The notes: generated from the letters alone by a model not told the origin. 64,000 bases of DNA from UBA7359 sp963976795 (GCA_963976795.1 CAXBLT010000004.1:62001-126000); one strand, 5' to 3'; shown: positions 26,631 through 35,246, numbered from the stretch's first letter. Translations and numbers: made by a program.

Positions 26631-27329
26631 TTAAGCCTTTTTGTGTTGCTCGGGTATTAGTTCAGTCTCCATGTAATGAACAGTTCTCGCTACGACTTCA
26701 TCTGCGCCTCTATCCAATAGTAAATATTGAAAGCTGAGTAACATACTCCCCAATAATCCAACCAGCGTTGTATTGAGGGCAACTCCCATACCTGCAGTCA
26801 TGGAAGTAAGAATGCCTTGAACATCGGCAATATCAAAAGATTTTAATGTAGAAAGCGGCCCGAGCATGAGCACAAAGCCAATGACAGTACCCAATAACCC
26901 CAACTTGACTAATAAGCTGGTAAAAAACCAACCCATCTCATGTTGGGCGTGAGCTTGATCCGCAAAAACATCCGCAAGTAATGCATTGTCAGCAGATTGC
27001 TCTCCATTTAAAGTTTGTCCTTCCAGGCTTTTAGTAATGGTTCTCAAGAATTGAGAGGGCAATGAATTACCGTCCTCCCAAGATATTAATTTAGCCTCTA
27101 TATCTGCAATGGCATTAAGTTGATTGGATAAATAATTTGCACGAATACCACAATGGATTGTTCCACCAATAAAAAACAATGCGATCAAAAATGTAATTTT
27201 AGTTGGATCGTTGATAAATATCTGAACCAGGATGTGAAGCTGCCAACTGAACCAAAGTAGGAATAACATGACGCCGGTATAGATAGTCCATTGCAATATC
27301 AATCGCGATTTATAGGTCTTTGTAAGCAT
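26631..27329 (-). CDS. MotA/TolQ/ExbB-family proton channel protein
   Basis: A 232-residue inner-membrane protein with four hydrophobic segments: about residues 12-38, 43-63, 135-160 and 175-202. The third contains the family signature KLGLLGTVIGFVLMLGPLS and the fourth AGMGVALNTTLVGLLGSMLLS. The cytoplasmic loop between segments 2 and 3 is typical. It is the first gene of the four-gene cluster and is followed at once by the ExbD/MotB-like gene. It is distinct from the TonB2-type ExbB at 12.1 kb and has no TonB, Tol or flagellar neighbours, so the energy it taps drives some other envelope process. Confidence 0.88.
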   Translation of the reverse strand: MLTKTYKSRLILQWTIYTGVMLFLLWFSWQLHILVQIFINDPTKITFLIALFFIGGTIHCGIRANYLSNQLNAIADIEAKLISWEDGNSLPSQFLRTITKSLEGQTLNGEQSADNALLADVFADQAHAQHEMGWFFTSLLVKLGLLGTVIGFVLMLGPLSTLKSFDIADVQGILTSMTAGMGVALNTTLVGLLGSMLLSFQYLLLDRGADEVVARTVHYMETELIPEQHKKA

Positions 27330-27620
27330 AGCAAATTCAGTGCACCTGATTTATTGAGGTTAAGATTGAGGTTAAGTTCGTATTGCTATAATTATTATTG
27401 AATAATTTGTAAACATAAACAATTAAAGTTTTAAATTAAATTCACGCTGTTGCTTCTTGACTCGGAGTGATAGTTTCAGCGCAGAGTTATTGAAGCTAAC
27501 TTCTTTATAATCATTAACTAAGCTAGAACTACTTCAAAAAGATGATGAATACCTTTTCTTTAGATGCGCGCGATGAGATTCGATGAAAATTCTTACTGGT
27601 GTGCTAAATAATTGACCGGT

Positions 27621-27651
27621 GTTCGACCGACCGGATGAAAATCGTACGCTT
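27621..27651. promoter_or_regulatory. Candidate activator site: GTTCGAC...AAAATCGTACGCTT
   Basis: AAAATCGTACGCTT (27638-27651) matches, with one change, AAAATCGAACGCTT before the alcohol dehydrogenase. Its core ATCGTACG is also in the palindrome before the sigma-54 activator gene. A degenerate inverted half (GTTCGAC) lies 10-14 bases upstream of it. It sits about 90-110 bases before the sigma-54 promoter, a normal place for an upstream activating sequence. Confidence 0.6.
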
Positions 27652-27736
27652 GTTTGCCTCATTACGCTAAGTTGGATTTTGAACTATCTATTATAAATAC
27701 AATGAGGTAGAGAGCTTTTTGGTGCTTTTGAATGTT

Positions 27737-27752
27737 AGGCATGACTATTGCT
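27737..27752 (+). promoter_or_regulatory. Sigma-54 promoter of the acetone carboxylase operon
   Basis: AGGCATGACTATTGCT has the invariant GG and GC dinucleotides with exactly 10 bases between them and the full TTGCT -12 element. Predicted transcription start is near 27763, leaving a leader of about 70 bases before acxA. It matches the presence of a sigma-54 activator at 37.2 kb. Confidence 0.78.
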
Positions 27753-27833
27753 CATAGTATCGCGGAAACATAATAAATAATCTGGTTAGTTTGCCAAGAC
27801 GGCTTACAAACCAATGTCTAGGAGGAAGAAATT

Positions 27834-29972
27834 TTGAGTTCAGATAATCCTATAGAAGTACTGGGAATTGATGCCGGCGGCACAATGACAGATACTTTTT
27901 TCGTAGCGGCCGATGGCCAATTCATAGTAGGTAAGGCGCAGAGTAGTATCGATGAAGCTCAGGCCGTTGTCGATTCAAGTGCAGATGCTCTTGAAGGATC
28001 TGGTCGTGGTCTTGAAGAAACCTACAAGCAAATGACCACGTGTGTCTATTCTGGGACAGCTATGCTGAACAGAGTGGTTTCACGTAACGGTATCCGTACC
28101 GCCCTTATCTGTAGTAAAGGTTTTGAAGATAACCATCGCATGGGTCGTGCTCTACAATGTTATCTTGGGTACGCATTTGAAGATCGTCTTCACTTGAACT
28201 CTCACCGTTATGATGACCCATTAGTAGCCATTCAAGATACCCGTGGTGTTACCGAGCGTATTGATTGTCAAGGCACAATCGTTATTCCAGTACGTTTGGA
28301 AGAAGCTAAAATAGCTGCAAAAGAACTACTAGCAACTGATATAAAAGCTATAGTAATCAGTTTCTTAAACTCTCATGCTAACCATGAACATGAAAGAGCT
28401 GTAAGAGATGTTGTCCTTGCTGAAGTTAAAGCATCAGGTAAAGATATTCCTGTGTTTGCTTCTTGTGACTATTATCCTAGCCGTAAAGAGAGTCATCGCA
28501 CCAACACTACTATTCTTGAAGCCTATGCTGCTGAGCCTTCACGTATTACGCTGAAGAACTTAAGTGATAAGATGAAAGGCTTAGGTGGTAAGTTTGATGT
28601 GCGCGTAATGGCAAGTCATGGTGGTACTATTAGCTGGAAAGCAAAAGAATTGGCCCGTACTCTGGTATCAGGTCCAATCGGTGGTGTTATCGGCGCAGCT
28701 TACCTTGGTAAGCAACTGGGTTATGAAAATATTGCTTGTTCAGATATCGGTGGCACAAGCTTTGATATGGCCTTGATTGTAAAGGGTAACTTTGCAATTG
28801 GCCGCGATAAAGATATGGCGCGATTGGTATTATCATTACCACTCGTAGGCATGGATACCGTTGGCGCTGGTGCAGGTAGTTTTGTACGTATCGATCCTTA
28901 TTCAAATGCAATTAAACTTGGTCCAGACAGTGCTGGCTTTAGAGTGGGTACTTGTTGGGAAGAGGGTGGCGTTGATACTGTTTCAGTAACTGATTGTCAT
29001 CTTATGCTGGGTTATCTGAACCCTGATAACTTCCTTGGTGGTGCGCTGGAGTTGAACGTAGATCGTGCGCGTCAATGCATTCAAGAACAGCTCGCAGACA
29101 AACTAAACATGTCTGTTGAAGATGTCGCTGCTGGTACTATTGAACTACTAGATGCTTCTTTAAAACAACATCTTGCTGACATGATCTCAAGTAAAGGTTA
29201 TTCACCTGCCGATTTTGTCTGTTTTTCTTATGGCGGTGCTGGTCCAGTACACGCCTATGGTTATACACAAGGTGTTGGTTTTCAGGAAACGATTGTTCCT
29301 GCTTGGGCTGCTGGGTTCTCAGCGTTTGGTTGCGCCTGTGCAGAGTTCGAGTATCGTTATGACATGAGTGTCGATGTGGCAATTCCGCCAGATAGTGATG
29401 ACGAGTCTAAAGCTGAAGCTGTTGCAACATTGCAAGCTGCGTGGGATGAGCTCAAAGTTAAAGTGCTCGAAGAATTCAAAATTAACGGTTTTGACGAGAA
29501 GCAAGTCACGCTTGATCCTGGTTTCAGTATGCAATACATGGGGCAGTTGAATGACCTTGAAATTGTGTCTCCCAAGAAATCTATTAGCGGTGCGGCTGAT
29601 TTTGAAGTTCTGACCGAAGCCTTTGAAGAAACCTTTGGTCGTGTCTATGCAAAAGCGGCGCGCTCCCCAGAGCTAGGTTATGGCGTTACCACAGCTATCA
29701 TGCACGGGACGGTAGAAGTTAAAAAGCCTGAGATTCCTTCTGAAGCAGATGCAGGGCCTACCCCTTCTGATGAAGCGAGATTAGGTAAGCGTAAATTCTA
29801 TTTCAAGAAAACTTGGCATGAAGCAGATCTCTACCTTATGGAAGCGATCATGCCCGGCAACAAAATGCCTGGGCCATGTGTTATTGAGTCTGATGCAACA
29901 ACTTTCGTTGTACCGCCTGGTTTCGAGACCTTTATGGACAAGCACAGACTTTTCCATTTGATCGAAGTATAG
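27834..29972 (+). CDS. acxA: Acetone carboxylase beta subunit (hydantoinase A-like)
   Basis: Subunit of acetone carboxylase, which converts acetone, bicarbonate and ATP to acetoacetate. The beta subunit (712 residues; about 717 in Xanthobacter) is the ATP-using hydantoinase A/oxoprolinase homologue: an N-terminal actin-like phosphate loop GIDAGGTMTDTFFVA, then SGPIGGVIGAAYLG, CSDIGGTSFDMALI and the FSYGGAGPVHAYGY block. The start is TTG at 27834. No ATG would keep the essential GIDAGGT motif, and an AGGAGG site lies 8 bases upstream. It is first in the order beta-alpha-gamma (acxABC). The presence of a gamma-subunit gene separates it from hydantoinases and acetophenone carboxylase. Confidence 0.94.
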   Translation: MSSDNPIEVLGIDAGGTMTDTFFVAADGQFIVGKAQSSIDEAQAVVDSSADALEGSGRGLEETYKQMTTCVYSGTAMLNRVVSRNGIRTALICSKGFEDNHRMGRALQCYLGYAFEDRLHLNSHRYDDPLVAIQDTRGVTERIDCQGTIVIPVRLEEAKIAAKELLATDIKAIVISFLNSHANHEHERAVRDVVLAEVKASGKDIPVFASCDYYPSRKESHRTNTTILEAYAAEPSRITLKNLSDKMKGLGGKFDVRVMASHGGTISWKAKELARTLVSGPIGGVIGAAYLGKQLGYENIACSDIGGTSFDMALIVKGNFAIGRDKDMARLVLSLPLVGMDTVGAGAGSFVRIDPYSNAIKLGPDSAGFRVGTCWEEGGVDTVSVTDCHLMLGYLNPDNFLGGALELNVDRARQCIQEQLADKLNMSVEDVAAGTIELLDASLKQHLADMISSKGYSPADFVCFSYGGAGPVHAYGYTQGVGFQETIVPAWAAGFSAFGCACAEFEYRYDMSVDVAIPPDSDDESKAEAVATLQAAWDELKVKVLEEFKINGFDEKQVTLDPGFSMQYMGQLNDLEIVSPKKSISGAADFEVLTEAFEETFGRVYAKAARSPELGYGVTTAIMHGTVEVKKPEIPSEADAGPTPSDEARLGKRKFYFKKTWHEADLYLMEAIMPGNKMPGPCVIESDATTFVVPPGFETFMDKHRLFHLIEV

Positions 29973-30017
29973 GTTCAAGCTTTAAACTTAATTAGATTTA
30001 AGAAAGAGGAATAAAAT

Positions 30018-32351
30018 ATGAATAAACCAGAATCAATATCAGGCGGTTCTTCAACTAGGAAGTCTATTCTTGCTAACGGAAAGACCCTTGCGCAGAATCG
30101 TGCTGATATCTACAACACGTCTAAAGAAACCGGGCATTATGACGGTTTGACAGAACTTAAATTGAAGTCATCTGATCCGATTACTTACGAGAAGATCTTT
30201 TCAAAATTACGTGCAGGTGTTGTGAATGCACGTGAAACAGCGAAGAAAATTGCCGCATCTCCAATTGTTGAGCAAGAGGGAGAGCTTTGTTTCACTCTAT
30301 ACAACACGGCTGGTGATTGTATCTGTACTTCTACAGGCATCATTATCCATGTAGGTACAATGGGAATGTGCATTAAGTACATGATTGAAAACAATTGGGA
30401 AGAAGATCCTACAGTTAACCCTGGCGATATGTTCACTAACAATGATTGTCAAATCGGTAACGTGCATCCTTGTGATATCGCGACTATCGTCCCTATCTTT
30501 CACGAAGGAAACTTAGTGGCATGGGTTGGTGGTGTAACGCACGTAATTGATACCGGTGCTGCAGGCCCTGGTTCTATGTCTAATGGTCAAGTACAACGTT
30601 TTGGTGATGGTGTTCAAATTACCTGTCGTAAAACGGGCATCAATGATAAGCCTATGCGTGATTGGCAGCATGAAGTACAACGAAATGTACGTACCCCAAA
30701 ATACTGGATTCTTGATGAAAGAACTCGTATAGCGGGCGATCACATGATTCGTGATATCGTGGAAGAAGTGATTGCTGATGTTGGTGTTGAAACCTTCATG
30801 CAATTTAGCCATGAAATCATTGAAGACGGTCGTATTGGTTTGGTTAAGCGTATCAACGATATTCTTATACCAGGTAAGTACAACACCGTAGCGTTTGTTG
30901 ACGTACCTTACATGCATGAAGATGTACATGTGCCATCTCCATTTGCAAAGGTCGATACCATTATGCACGCACCTTGTACTATCACTGTTAAGCCAGAAGC
31001 GACATGGCGCCTTGATTTTGAAGGTTGTAGTCGCTGGGGTTGGCATACGTATAACGCAAACCCAACCGCGTTTACCAGTGGCATTTGGGTAATGATGACG
31101 CAAACCATCGTTCCGACAGAACGCATCAATGATGGTTCTCTCTTTGCTTCTGAATTCCGCCTACCTAAAGGAACCTGGACTAATCCGAATGATCGAAGAA
31201 CAGCTCACGCTGATGCTTGGCATTTCTTGGTATCTTCCTGGAGCTCTTTATGGAGAGCGGTTAGCCGTGGTTATTTCTCACGCGGTTACTTAGAAGAAGT
31301 GAACTCAGGTAATTCAAATCCATGTAACTGGATGCAGGGTGGTGGTTTCAACCAAGAAGAAGAAATTCACGCTGTGAATAGCTTTGAAACCGCAGCTTGT
31401 GGTACTGGCGCCTGTGCGATGAAAGATGGTCTTAACCACGCTGCTGCTATCTGGAATCCAGAAGGCGATATGGGTGATTGTGAGATTTGGGAATTAGCAG
31501 AACCATTACTGTACATGGGGCGTGCTATCAAATCTAACACCGGTGGTTATGGTAAGTATCGTGGCGGCATGGGTTTTGAAACCCTACGCATGGTACATAA
31601 CTCTGCCGATTGGTGTATGTTCTTTATGGGCAATGGCTACATGAACAGTGACTGGGGCTTACACGGTGGTTATCCATCAGCAACCGGTTATCGTTTTGAA
31701 GCGCACAATACTGGCTTGCACAAGCGTATTGCTGAAGGTAAATCATTACCAATGGGCCATGATTGGAACCCTGACGAACCAGACTTTGAAAATCATCTGG
31801 AGCCAGGTGCAATCGTTAAACGTGATAGCCAGTGTATTACTACTGAAGAGATCTTCGAAAACGGTGATCTTTACTTGAACTACCTTCGTGGCGGTCCAGG
31901 TTTTGGTGACCCACTTGATCGTACGATAGAAAACATTGAGAAAGATCTTAATGATGTTGTTCTTCTCGAAGAATATGCAGTAAAAATCTATGGTGCTGTA
32001 TTCAGCAAAGATAAAGAGGGCTACTACACTGTCGATGCTGATAAAACCAGGGCTCGCCAAAAAGAAATGCGCAAAGAGCGTCTTTCTCGCGGTACTCCTG
32101 TAAAAGAATGGATGAAAGGCGAACGCCAAAACATTCTTGATAAGAAAGCATCAGTACAAGTTCAGCAAATGTTTGCGTCATCTTTCGAGTTGTCACAACC
32201 TTTTCTGGATAAGTTCCGAGCATTCTGGGATCTGCCAAATGATTGGTTAGTAACAGAGAAAGAATTAGGTGTTCCTGCATTTGGTGCTAAGCATCATATG
32301 GATTTGAGTCAGATGCCAGACGTTAAGACTGTTGTCTTAGTCGAGGAATAA
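30018..32351 (+). CDS. acxB: Acetone carboxylase alpha subunit (hydantoinase B-like)
   Basis: A 777-residue subunit (776 in Xanthobacter). It contains the hydantoinase B core: YEKIFSKLRAGVVNARETAKKIAAS, FTNNDCQIGNVHPCDIATIVPIF, the His-rich VGGVTHVIDTGAAGPGSMS, and GGYGKYRGGMGFETLRM. In the crystallised enzyme the alpha subunits hold the manganese sites where the enol phosphate is carboxylated; the NNDCQIGNVHPCD block supplies plausible ligands. It lies 45 bases after acxA with an AAAGAGGA ribosome site. Codon use in acxABC is noticeably more regular (many GGT, GAA, CGT) than in flanking genes, consistent with very high expression. Confidence 0.95.
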   Translation: MNKPESISGGSSTRKSILANGKTLAQNRADIYNTSKETGHYDGLTELKLKSSDPITYEKIFSKLRAGVVNARETAKKIAASPIVEQEGELCFTLYNTAGDCICTSTGIIIHVGTMGMCIKYMIENNWEEDPTVNPGDMFTNNDCQIGNVHPCDIATIVPIFHEGNLVAWVGGVTHVIDTGAAGPGSMSNGQVQRFGDGVQITCRKTGINDKPMRDWQHEVQRNVRTPKYWILDERTRIAGDHMIRDIVEEVIADVGVETFMQFSHEIIEDGRIGLVKRINDILIPGKYNTVAFVDVPYMHEDVHVPSPFAKVDTIMHAPCTITVKPEATWRLDFEGCSRWGWHTYNANPTAFTSGIWVMMTQTIVPTERINDGSLFASEFRLPKGTWTNPNDRRTAHADAWHFLVSSWSSLWRAVSRGYFSRGYLEEVNSGNSNPCNWMQGGGFNQEEEIHAVNSFETAACGTGACAMKDGLNHAAAIWNPEGDMGDCEIWELAEPLLYMGRAIKSNTGGYGKYRGGMGFETLRMVHNSADWCMFFMGNGYMNSDWGLHGGYPSATGYRFEAHNTGLHKRIAEGKSLPMGHDWNPDEPDFENHLEPGAIVKRDSQCITTEEIFENGDLYLNYLRGGPGFGDPLDRTIENIEKDLNDVVLLEEYAVKIYGAVFSKDKEGYYTVDADKTRARQKEMRKERLSRGTPVKEWMKGERQNILDKKASVQVQQMFASSFELSQPFLDKFRAFWDLPNDWLVTEKELGVPAFGAKHHMDLSQMPDVKTVVLVEE

Positions 32352-32421
32352 CACATTCTATGTTTGTGGGCGTTTAGATACGCCCACATGCTTGAACAAT
32401 AAATTATTAGAGGTTTTAAAA

Positions 32422-32928
32422 ATGTCTACAACATATACAAAAAAACAGGTTGCCGACTTAATCGACGGTGAACTTGACTGGGAAACAGTCCGACGCATGT
32501 TATTCATGCCGAAGGATCCATTACGATTCGCTATGTACATTGAAGTCCTTCAAGACAGGGCACAGTGGGAAGATAAAATTGTTCTGCCACTAGCTCCACA
32601 TTTGTACATCGTCGAAGATAAAAACGGTGATATTGTCAATAAATGCGACTGCGGCTATGTCTTCGGTCCATATACAGAAAACTGGAAGTTAAATGCACTT
32701 ATCTATGTTCGTGATAGTGTCGAAAAATTTAACGAAGTCTATCCTAAGTTGATGTCTCCCGATGCGGAATGGCAGGTTTATCGTGAGTACTATTGCCCAG
32801 AGTGTGCATGTCAACATGATGTTGAAGCGCCAACACCTTGGTACCCAGTAATGCATGACTTTGAACCTGACATAGCTGCATTCTATAAATGGGTAGGTTT
32901 AGAAGTGCCTAAGAAAATAGCTGCTTGA
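32422..32928 (+). CDS. acxC: Acetone carboxylase gamma subunit
   Basis: Small subunit, needed for a stable and active enzyme. The ATG at 32422 gives 168 residues, the exact family length. It has an AGAGG site about 10 bases upstream (AGAGGTTTTAAAAATG). A longer frame from 32392 would add ten residues without such a site. Motifs: KQVADLIDGELDWETVRRML at the N-terminus, the CDCGYVFGPY segment, and YYCPECACQHDVEAPTPW. The Cys residues CDC and CPEC form the zinc site known for this subunit. A strong terminator follows 40 bases after the stop. Confidence 0.94.
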   Translation: MSTTYTKKQVADLIDGELDWETVRRMLFMPKDPLRFAMYIEVLQDRAQWEDKIVLPLAPHLYIVEDKNGDIVNKCDCGYVFGPYTENWKLNALIYVRDSVEKFNEVYPKLMSPDAEWQVYREYYCPECACQHDVEAPTPWYPVMHDFEPDIAAFYKWVGLEVPKKIAA

Positions 32929-32967
32929 GACCCCTCCCTCATACATAAGAAGTAGCTTAGTTAAGAG

Positions 32968-33002
32968 AAGGCCACCTGTTTAAATTCAGGTGGCCTTTTT
33001 TT
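32968..33002 (+). terminator. Rho-independent terminator of the acx operon
   Basis: Perfect 11-bp stem AAGGCCACCTG / CAGGTGGCCTT around an 8-base AT loop, followed by seven T residues. It closes acxABC and separates it from the PQQ region. Confidence 0.93.
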
Positions 33003-33098
33003 ATTTCGTAAAGATTATATTTCTTCAAATATAAAATACACCTTTTCAAAACAAATAAACCTCAAAAACATCATTTTATAAACATAGCCGCTTTGGCC

Positions 33099-33115
33099 TG
33101 TTGCACTTTGCATCA
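33099..33115. promoter_or_regulatory. Near copy of the AOR palindrome core
   Basis: TGTTGCA CTT TGCATCA: 13 of the 14 half-site bases match the TGTTGCA-N3-TGCAACA core in front of the AOR operon, with identical 3-base spacing. It lies about 230 bases before the sigma-54 promoter. Confidence 0.6.
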
Positions 33116-33217
33116 CATTAATTTTAAATAAGAAATTTAAAACATTATTAATGTTTGTATTGTTTGAACAGAAATTAAATGTTAGTTTTAAGGAGAATCA
33201 GCAGTTTTATAATAAAA

Positions 33218-33252
33218 CGTTCGATAATAATAATTCGTTTTAAAATCGAACG
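33218..33252. promoter_or_regulatory. Inverted pair CGTTCGAT / ATCGAACG, candidate activator site
   Basis: Exact 8-bp inverted repeat with a 19-base spacer. The right half extends to AAAATCGAACGCTT, shared with the acxA upstream region apart from one base. It is centred about 110 bases before the sigma-54 promoter. Confidence 0.62.
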
Positions 33253-33341
33253 CTTATGCATTTTAACAAGTACTTATTGAAACTTTGATAACCACTTGTA
33301 TTTAATGGGAATTATATTAGTGTTACATGCTGTTTCTATAG

Positions 33342-33358
33342 TGGTCCATGCATTGCAT
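33342..33358 (+). promoter_or_regulatory. Sigma-54 promoter of the PQQ alcohol dehydrogenase
   Basis: TGGTCCATGCATTGCAT has TGG and TTGCA elements with exactly 10 bases between the GG and GC dinucleotides. Predicted start is near 33368, about 125 bases before the coding sequence. Confidence 0.75.
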
Positions 33359-33494
33359 GCTAGGAACTTGGTTTATGAACAATTAATTTTATAATTGACT
33401 ATAAGCCTAATTAGCAAAGCAATAATGTAATTGTGTTTTACCCATGGCTGGGGGTAACAACCAGCTAAATAACTAGACAAAGAGGGGTGTATAT

Positions 33495-35246
33495 ATGAAA
33501 TATTTATCAGGTGCCTGCGAGTCAGGAATTCTTAAAACTATAACAATAGCAGGCGCATTAATTGCGTTGCCTATGACTAGCACCGCTGCTGGCGTAACTA
33601 TGGATGATATCAATAACGATGCCAAAACTACTGGTGATGTTGTCTCTCATGGTATCGGTAATCAAGGCCAACGCTATAGTCCATTAGCTAAAATTAATGA
33701 TAAAAACATTAGTACATTAGCTCCCGCATATACTTTTTCTTTTGGTGGAGAAAAGATGCGTGGTCAAGAGGCTCAACCATTGGTACACAATGGTGTTATC
33801 TACACAACAGCTTCATACAATCGCGTGTTCGCGATCAATGCTGAAACAGGTATGCAAATCTGGAGCTATGAGCATCGTCTACCAGAAGGTATTCTCCCAT
33901 GTTGTGATGTAATCAACCGAGGTGGTGCTTTATATGACAATCTCTTTATTTTCACTACCCTCGATGCCTTAATTGTTGCCTTGGACACTTCAAACGGTAA
34001 AGTTGTTTGGAAACAATCACTAGGTGATTTTAAAGCGGGACATTCTGCAACGTCTGCTCCTATCATTGTTGATGGTAAGGCCATTACAGGCGTTGCCGGT
34101 GGTGAATTTGGTATTATCGGTATGGTTAGAGCATACGATGCCAAGACAGGTAAACTGATTTGGGAACGACCTACTATTGAAGGGCATATCGGTACGTTAA
34201 ATGGTAAACCAAATGGTATGACGGGTACATTGAATGCAACATGGCCAGGCGATCTTTGGAAAGTGGGCGGTGGTGCACCATGGAATAATGGTACTTATGA
34301 CCTTGAAACCGATACCATTATGTGGGGTGTAGGTAACCCAGCCCCATGGAACTCTCATATGCGTCCTGGTGATAATTTATATGCTATTTCCACTATTGCT
34401 CTTGACCCAGCTACTGGCAAGATCAAATGGCATTTCCAATACACACCAAACGAAGCTTGGGATTATGATGGTACTAATCACACAATTGCATTCAATAAAG
34501 GCGACAAAAAACTGGCCGCGCATGCAGACAGAAATGGTTTCTTCTATGTCCTAGATAGAACTAACGGTAAGTTGGTAAACGCTTTTCCATTTGTTGAAGG
34601 ACACAGCTGGGCTACTTCAATCGATCTGAAAACCGGTCGTCCTATTGAAGCGGGCAAACGCCCAGGCAATCCAGCAGACAGTGCCGATGGTAAGAAAGGT
34701 TCAGTTGTAACAGTTTCGCCTTCTTTCCTAGGTGGTACTAACTTTTTTGGCCCTACCTATAGCCCGGATACAGGCCTGTTCTACGTGGCTTCTAATGAAT
34801 GGGGTATGGATCTCTGGAATGAGCCAGTAACCTATAAGAAGGGTGCTGCCTATATGGGTGCTGGTTTCAGCATTAAGCCATTGTTTGATGACTACATCGG
34901 CGCAATGCGAGCAATTGACCCTATGACTGGTAAGAAAGTATGGGAAGTTAAGAATAAAGCGCCTCTTTGGGCTGGTGCAATGTCAACTGGTGGTAATCTA
35001 GTGTTTTACGGTACTCCAGAAGGCTATTTTAAGGCTGTTAATGCAAAAACGGGTAAGGAAGTTTGGCAGTACAACACCGGTTCAGGCATTGTCGGTTCAC
35101 CGATTACTTGGGAACAAGGCGGCGAGCAGTTCATCGCAGTTCCATCTGGTTGGGGTGCAGCTGTACCTCTATGGGGTGGTGAAGTTGCCAAGCAGATTGA
35201 AGGTATTAACCAAGGTGCAAGCTTATTCGTCTTTAAGCTCTATTAA
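33495..35246 (+). CDS. PQQ-dependent alcohol dehydrogenase, lanthanide-type active site
   Basis: Periplasmic quinoprotein of the methanol/ethanol dehydrogenase family, 583 residues with signal peptide ending STAAG. Tryptophan-docking propeller motifs recur (AINAETGMQIWSYEH, ALDTSNGKVVWKQSLG, AYDAKTGKLIWERP, AVNAKTGKEVWQYNTG). The vicinal Cys136-Cys137 pair (LPCCD) forms the disulphide over PQQ. The catalytic Asp323 lies in AWDYDG. Asp325, two residues on, is the extra acidic ligand that marks lanthanide-dependent members (XoxF, PedH); calcium enzymes have Ala or Ser there. It has no fused cytochrome and uses the PedF-like cytochrome downstream. The likely substrate is a short alcohol; shared regulation with acx suggests 2-propanol. 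Confidence 0.93.
   Translation: MKYLSGACESGILKTITIAGALIALPMTSTAAGVTMDDINNDAKTTGDVVSHGIGNQGQRYSPLAKINDKNISTLAPAYTFSFGGEKMRGQEAQPLVHNGVIYTTASYNRVFAINAETGMQIWSYEHRLPEGILPCCDVINRGGALYDNLFIFTTLDALIVALDTSNGKVVWKQSLGDFKAGHSATSAPIIVDGKAITGVAGGEFGIIGMVRAYDAKTGKLIWERPTIEGHIGTLNGKPNGMTGTLNATWPGDLWKVGGGAPWNNGTYDLETDTIMWGVGNPAPWNSHMRPGDNLYAISTIALDPATGKIKWHFQYTPNEAWDYDGTNHTIAFNKGDKKLAAHADRNGFFYVLDRTNGKLVNAFPFVEGHSWATSIDLKTGRPIEAGKRPGNPADSADGKKGSVVTVSPSFLGGTNFFGPTYSPDTGLFYVASNEWGMDLWNEPVTYKKGAAYMGAGFSIKPLFDDYIGAMRAIDPMTGKKVWEVKNKAPLWAGAMSTGGNLVFYGTPEGYFKAVNAKTGKEVWQYNTGSGIVGSPITWEQGGEQFIAVPSGWGAAVPLWGGEVAKQIEGINQGASLFVFKLY

Larger units (their letters stand above)
27330..27833. other. 504-base regulatory region before acxA
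   Basis: No convincing gene. It holds, from left to right: the unmarked promoter of the minus-strand cluster, a TGTTGC half-site near 27448, the GTTCGAC/ATCGTACG element at 27621-27651, a sigma-54 promoter at 27737-27752, and an AGGAGG ribosome site at 27820-27825 before the TTG start of acxA. Confidence 0.6.
33003..33494. other. 492-base regulatory region before the PQQ alcohol dehydrogenase
   Basis: Very AT-rich, with no gene. It contains a TGTTGCA-N3-TGCATCA site (33099-33115), the CGTTCGAT/ATCGAACG inverted pair (33218-33252), a sigma-54 promoter (33342-33358), and an AGAGGGG ribosome site just before the ATG at 33495. The order of operator, activator site and promoter is what a co-regulated sigma-54 gene would show. 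Confidence 0.6.

Noticed and set aside
24745..27329. MotA-like cluster as a Zorya-type phage defence system
   Set aside because: There is no ZorC/ZorD-like helicase, nuclease or ZorE gene, and the stator partner lacks an OmpA-type domain.
30513..31103. 196-residue open frame antisense to acxB
   Set aside because: Composition (many His, Arg, Tyr, Thr) is that of a shadow frame of a strongly biased gene; acxB is certain on the other strand.
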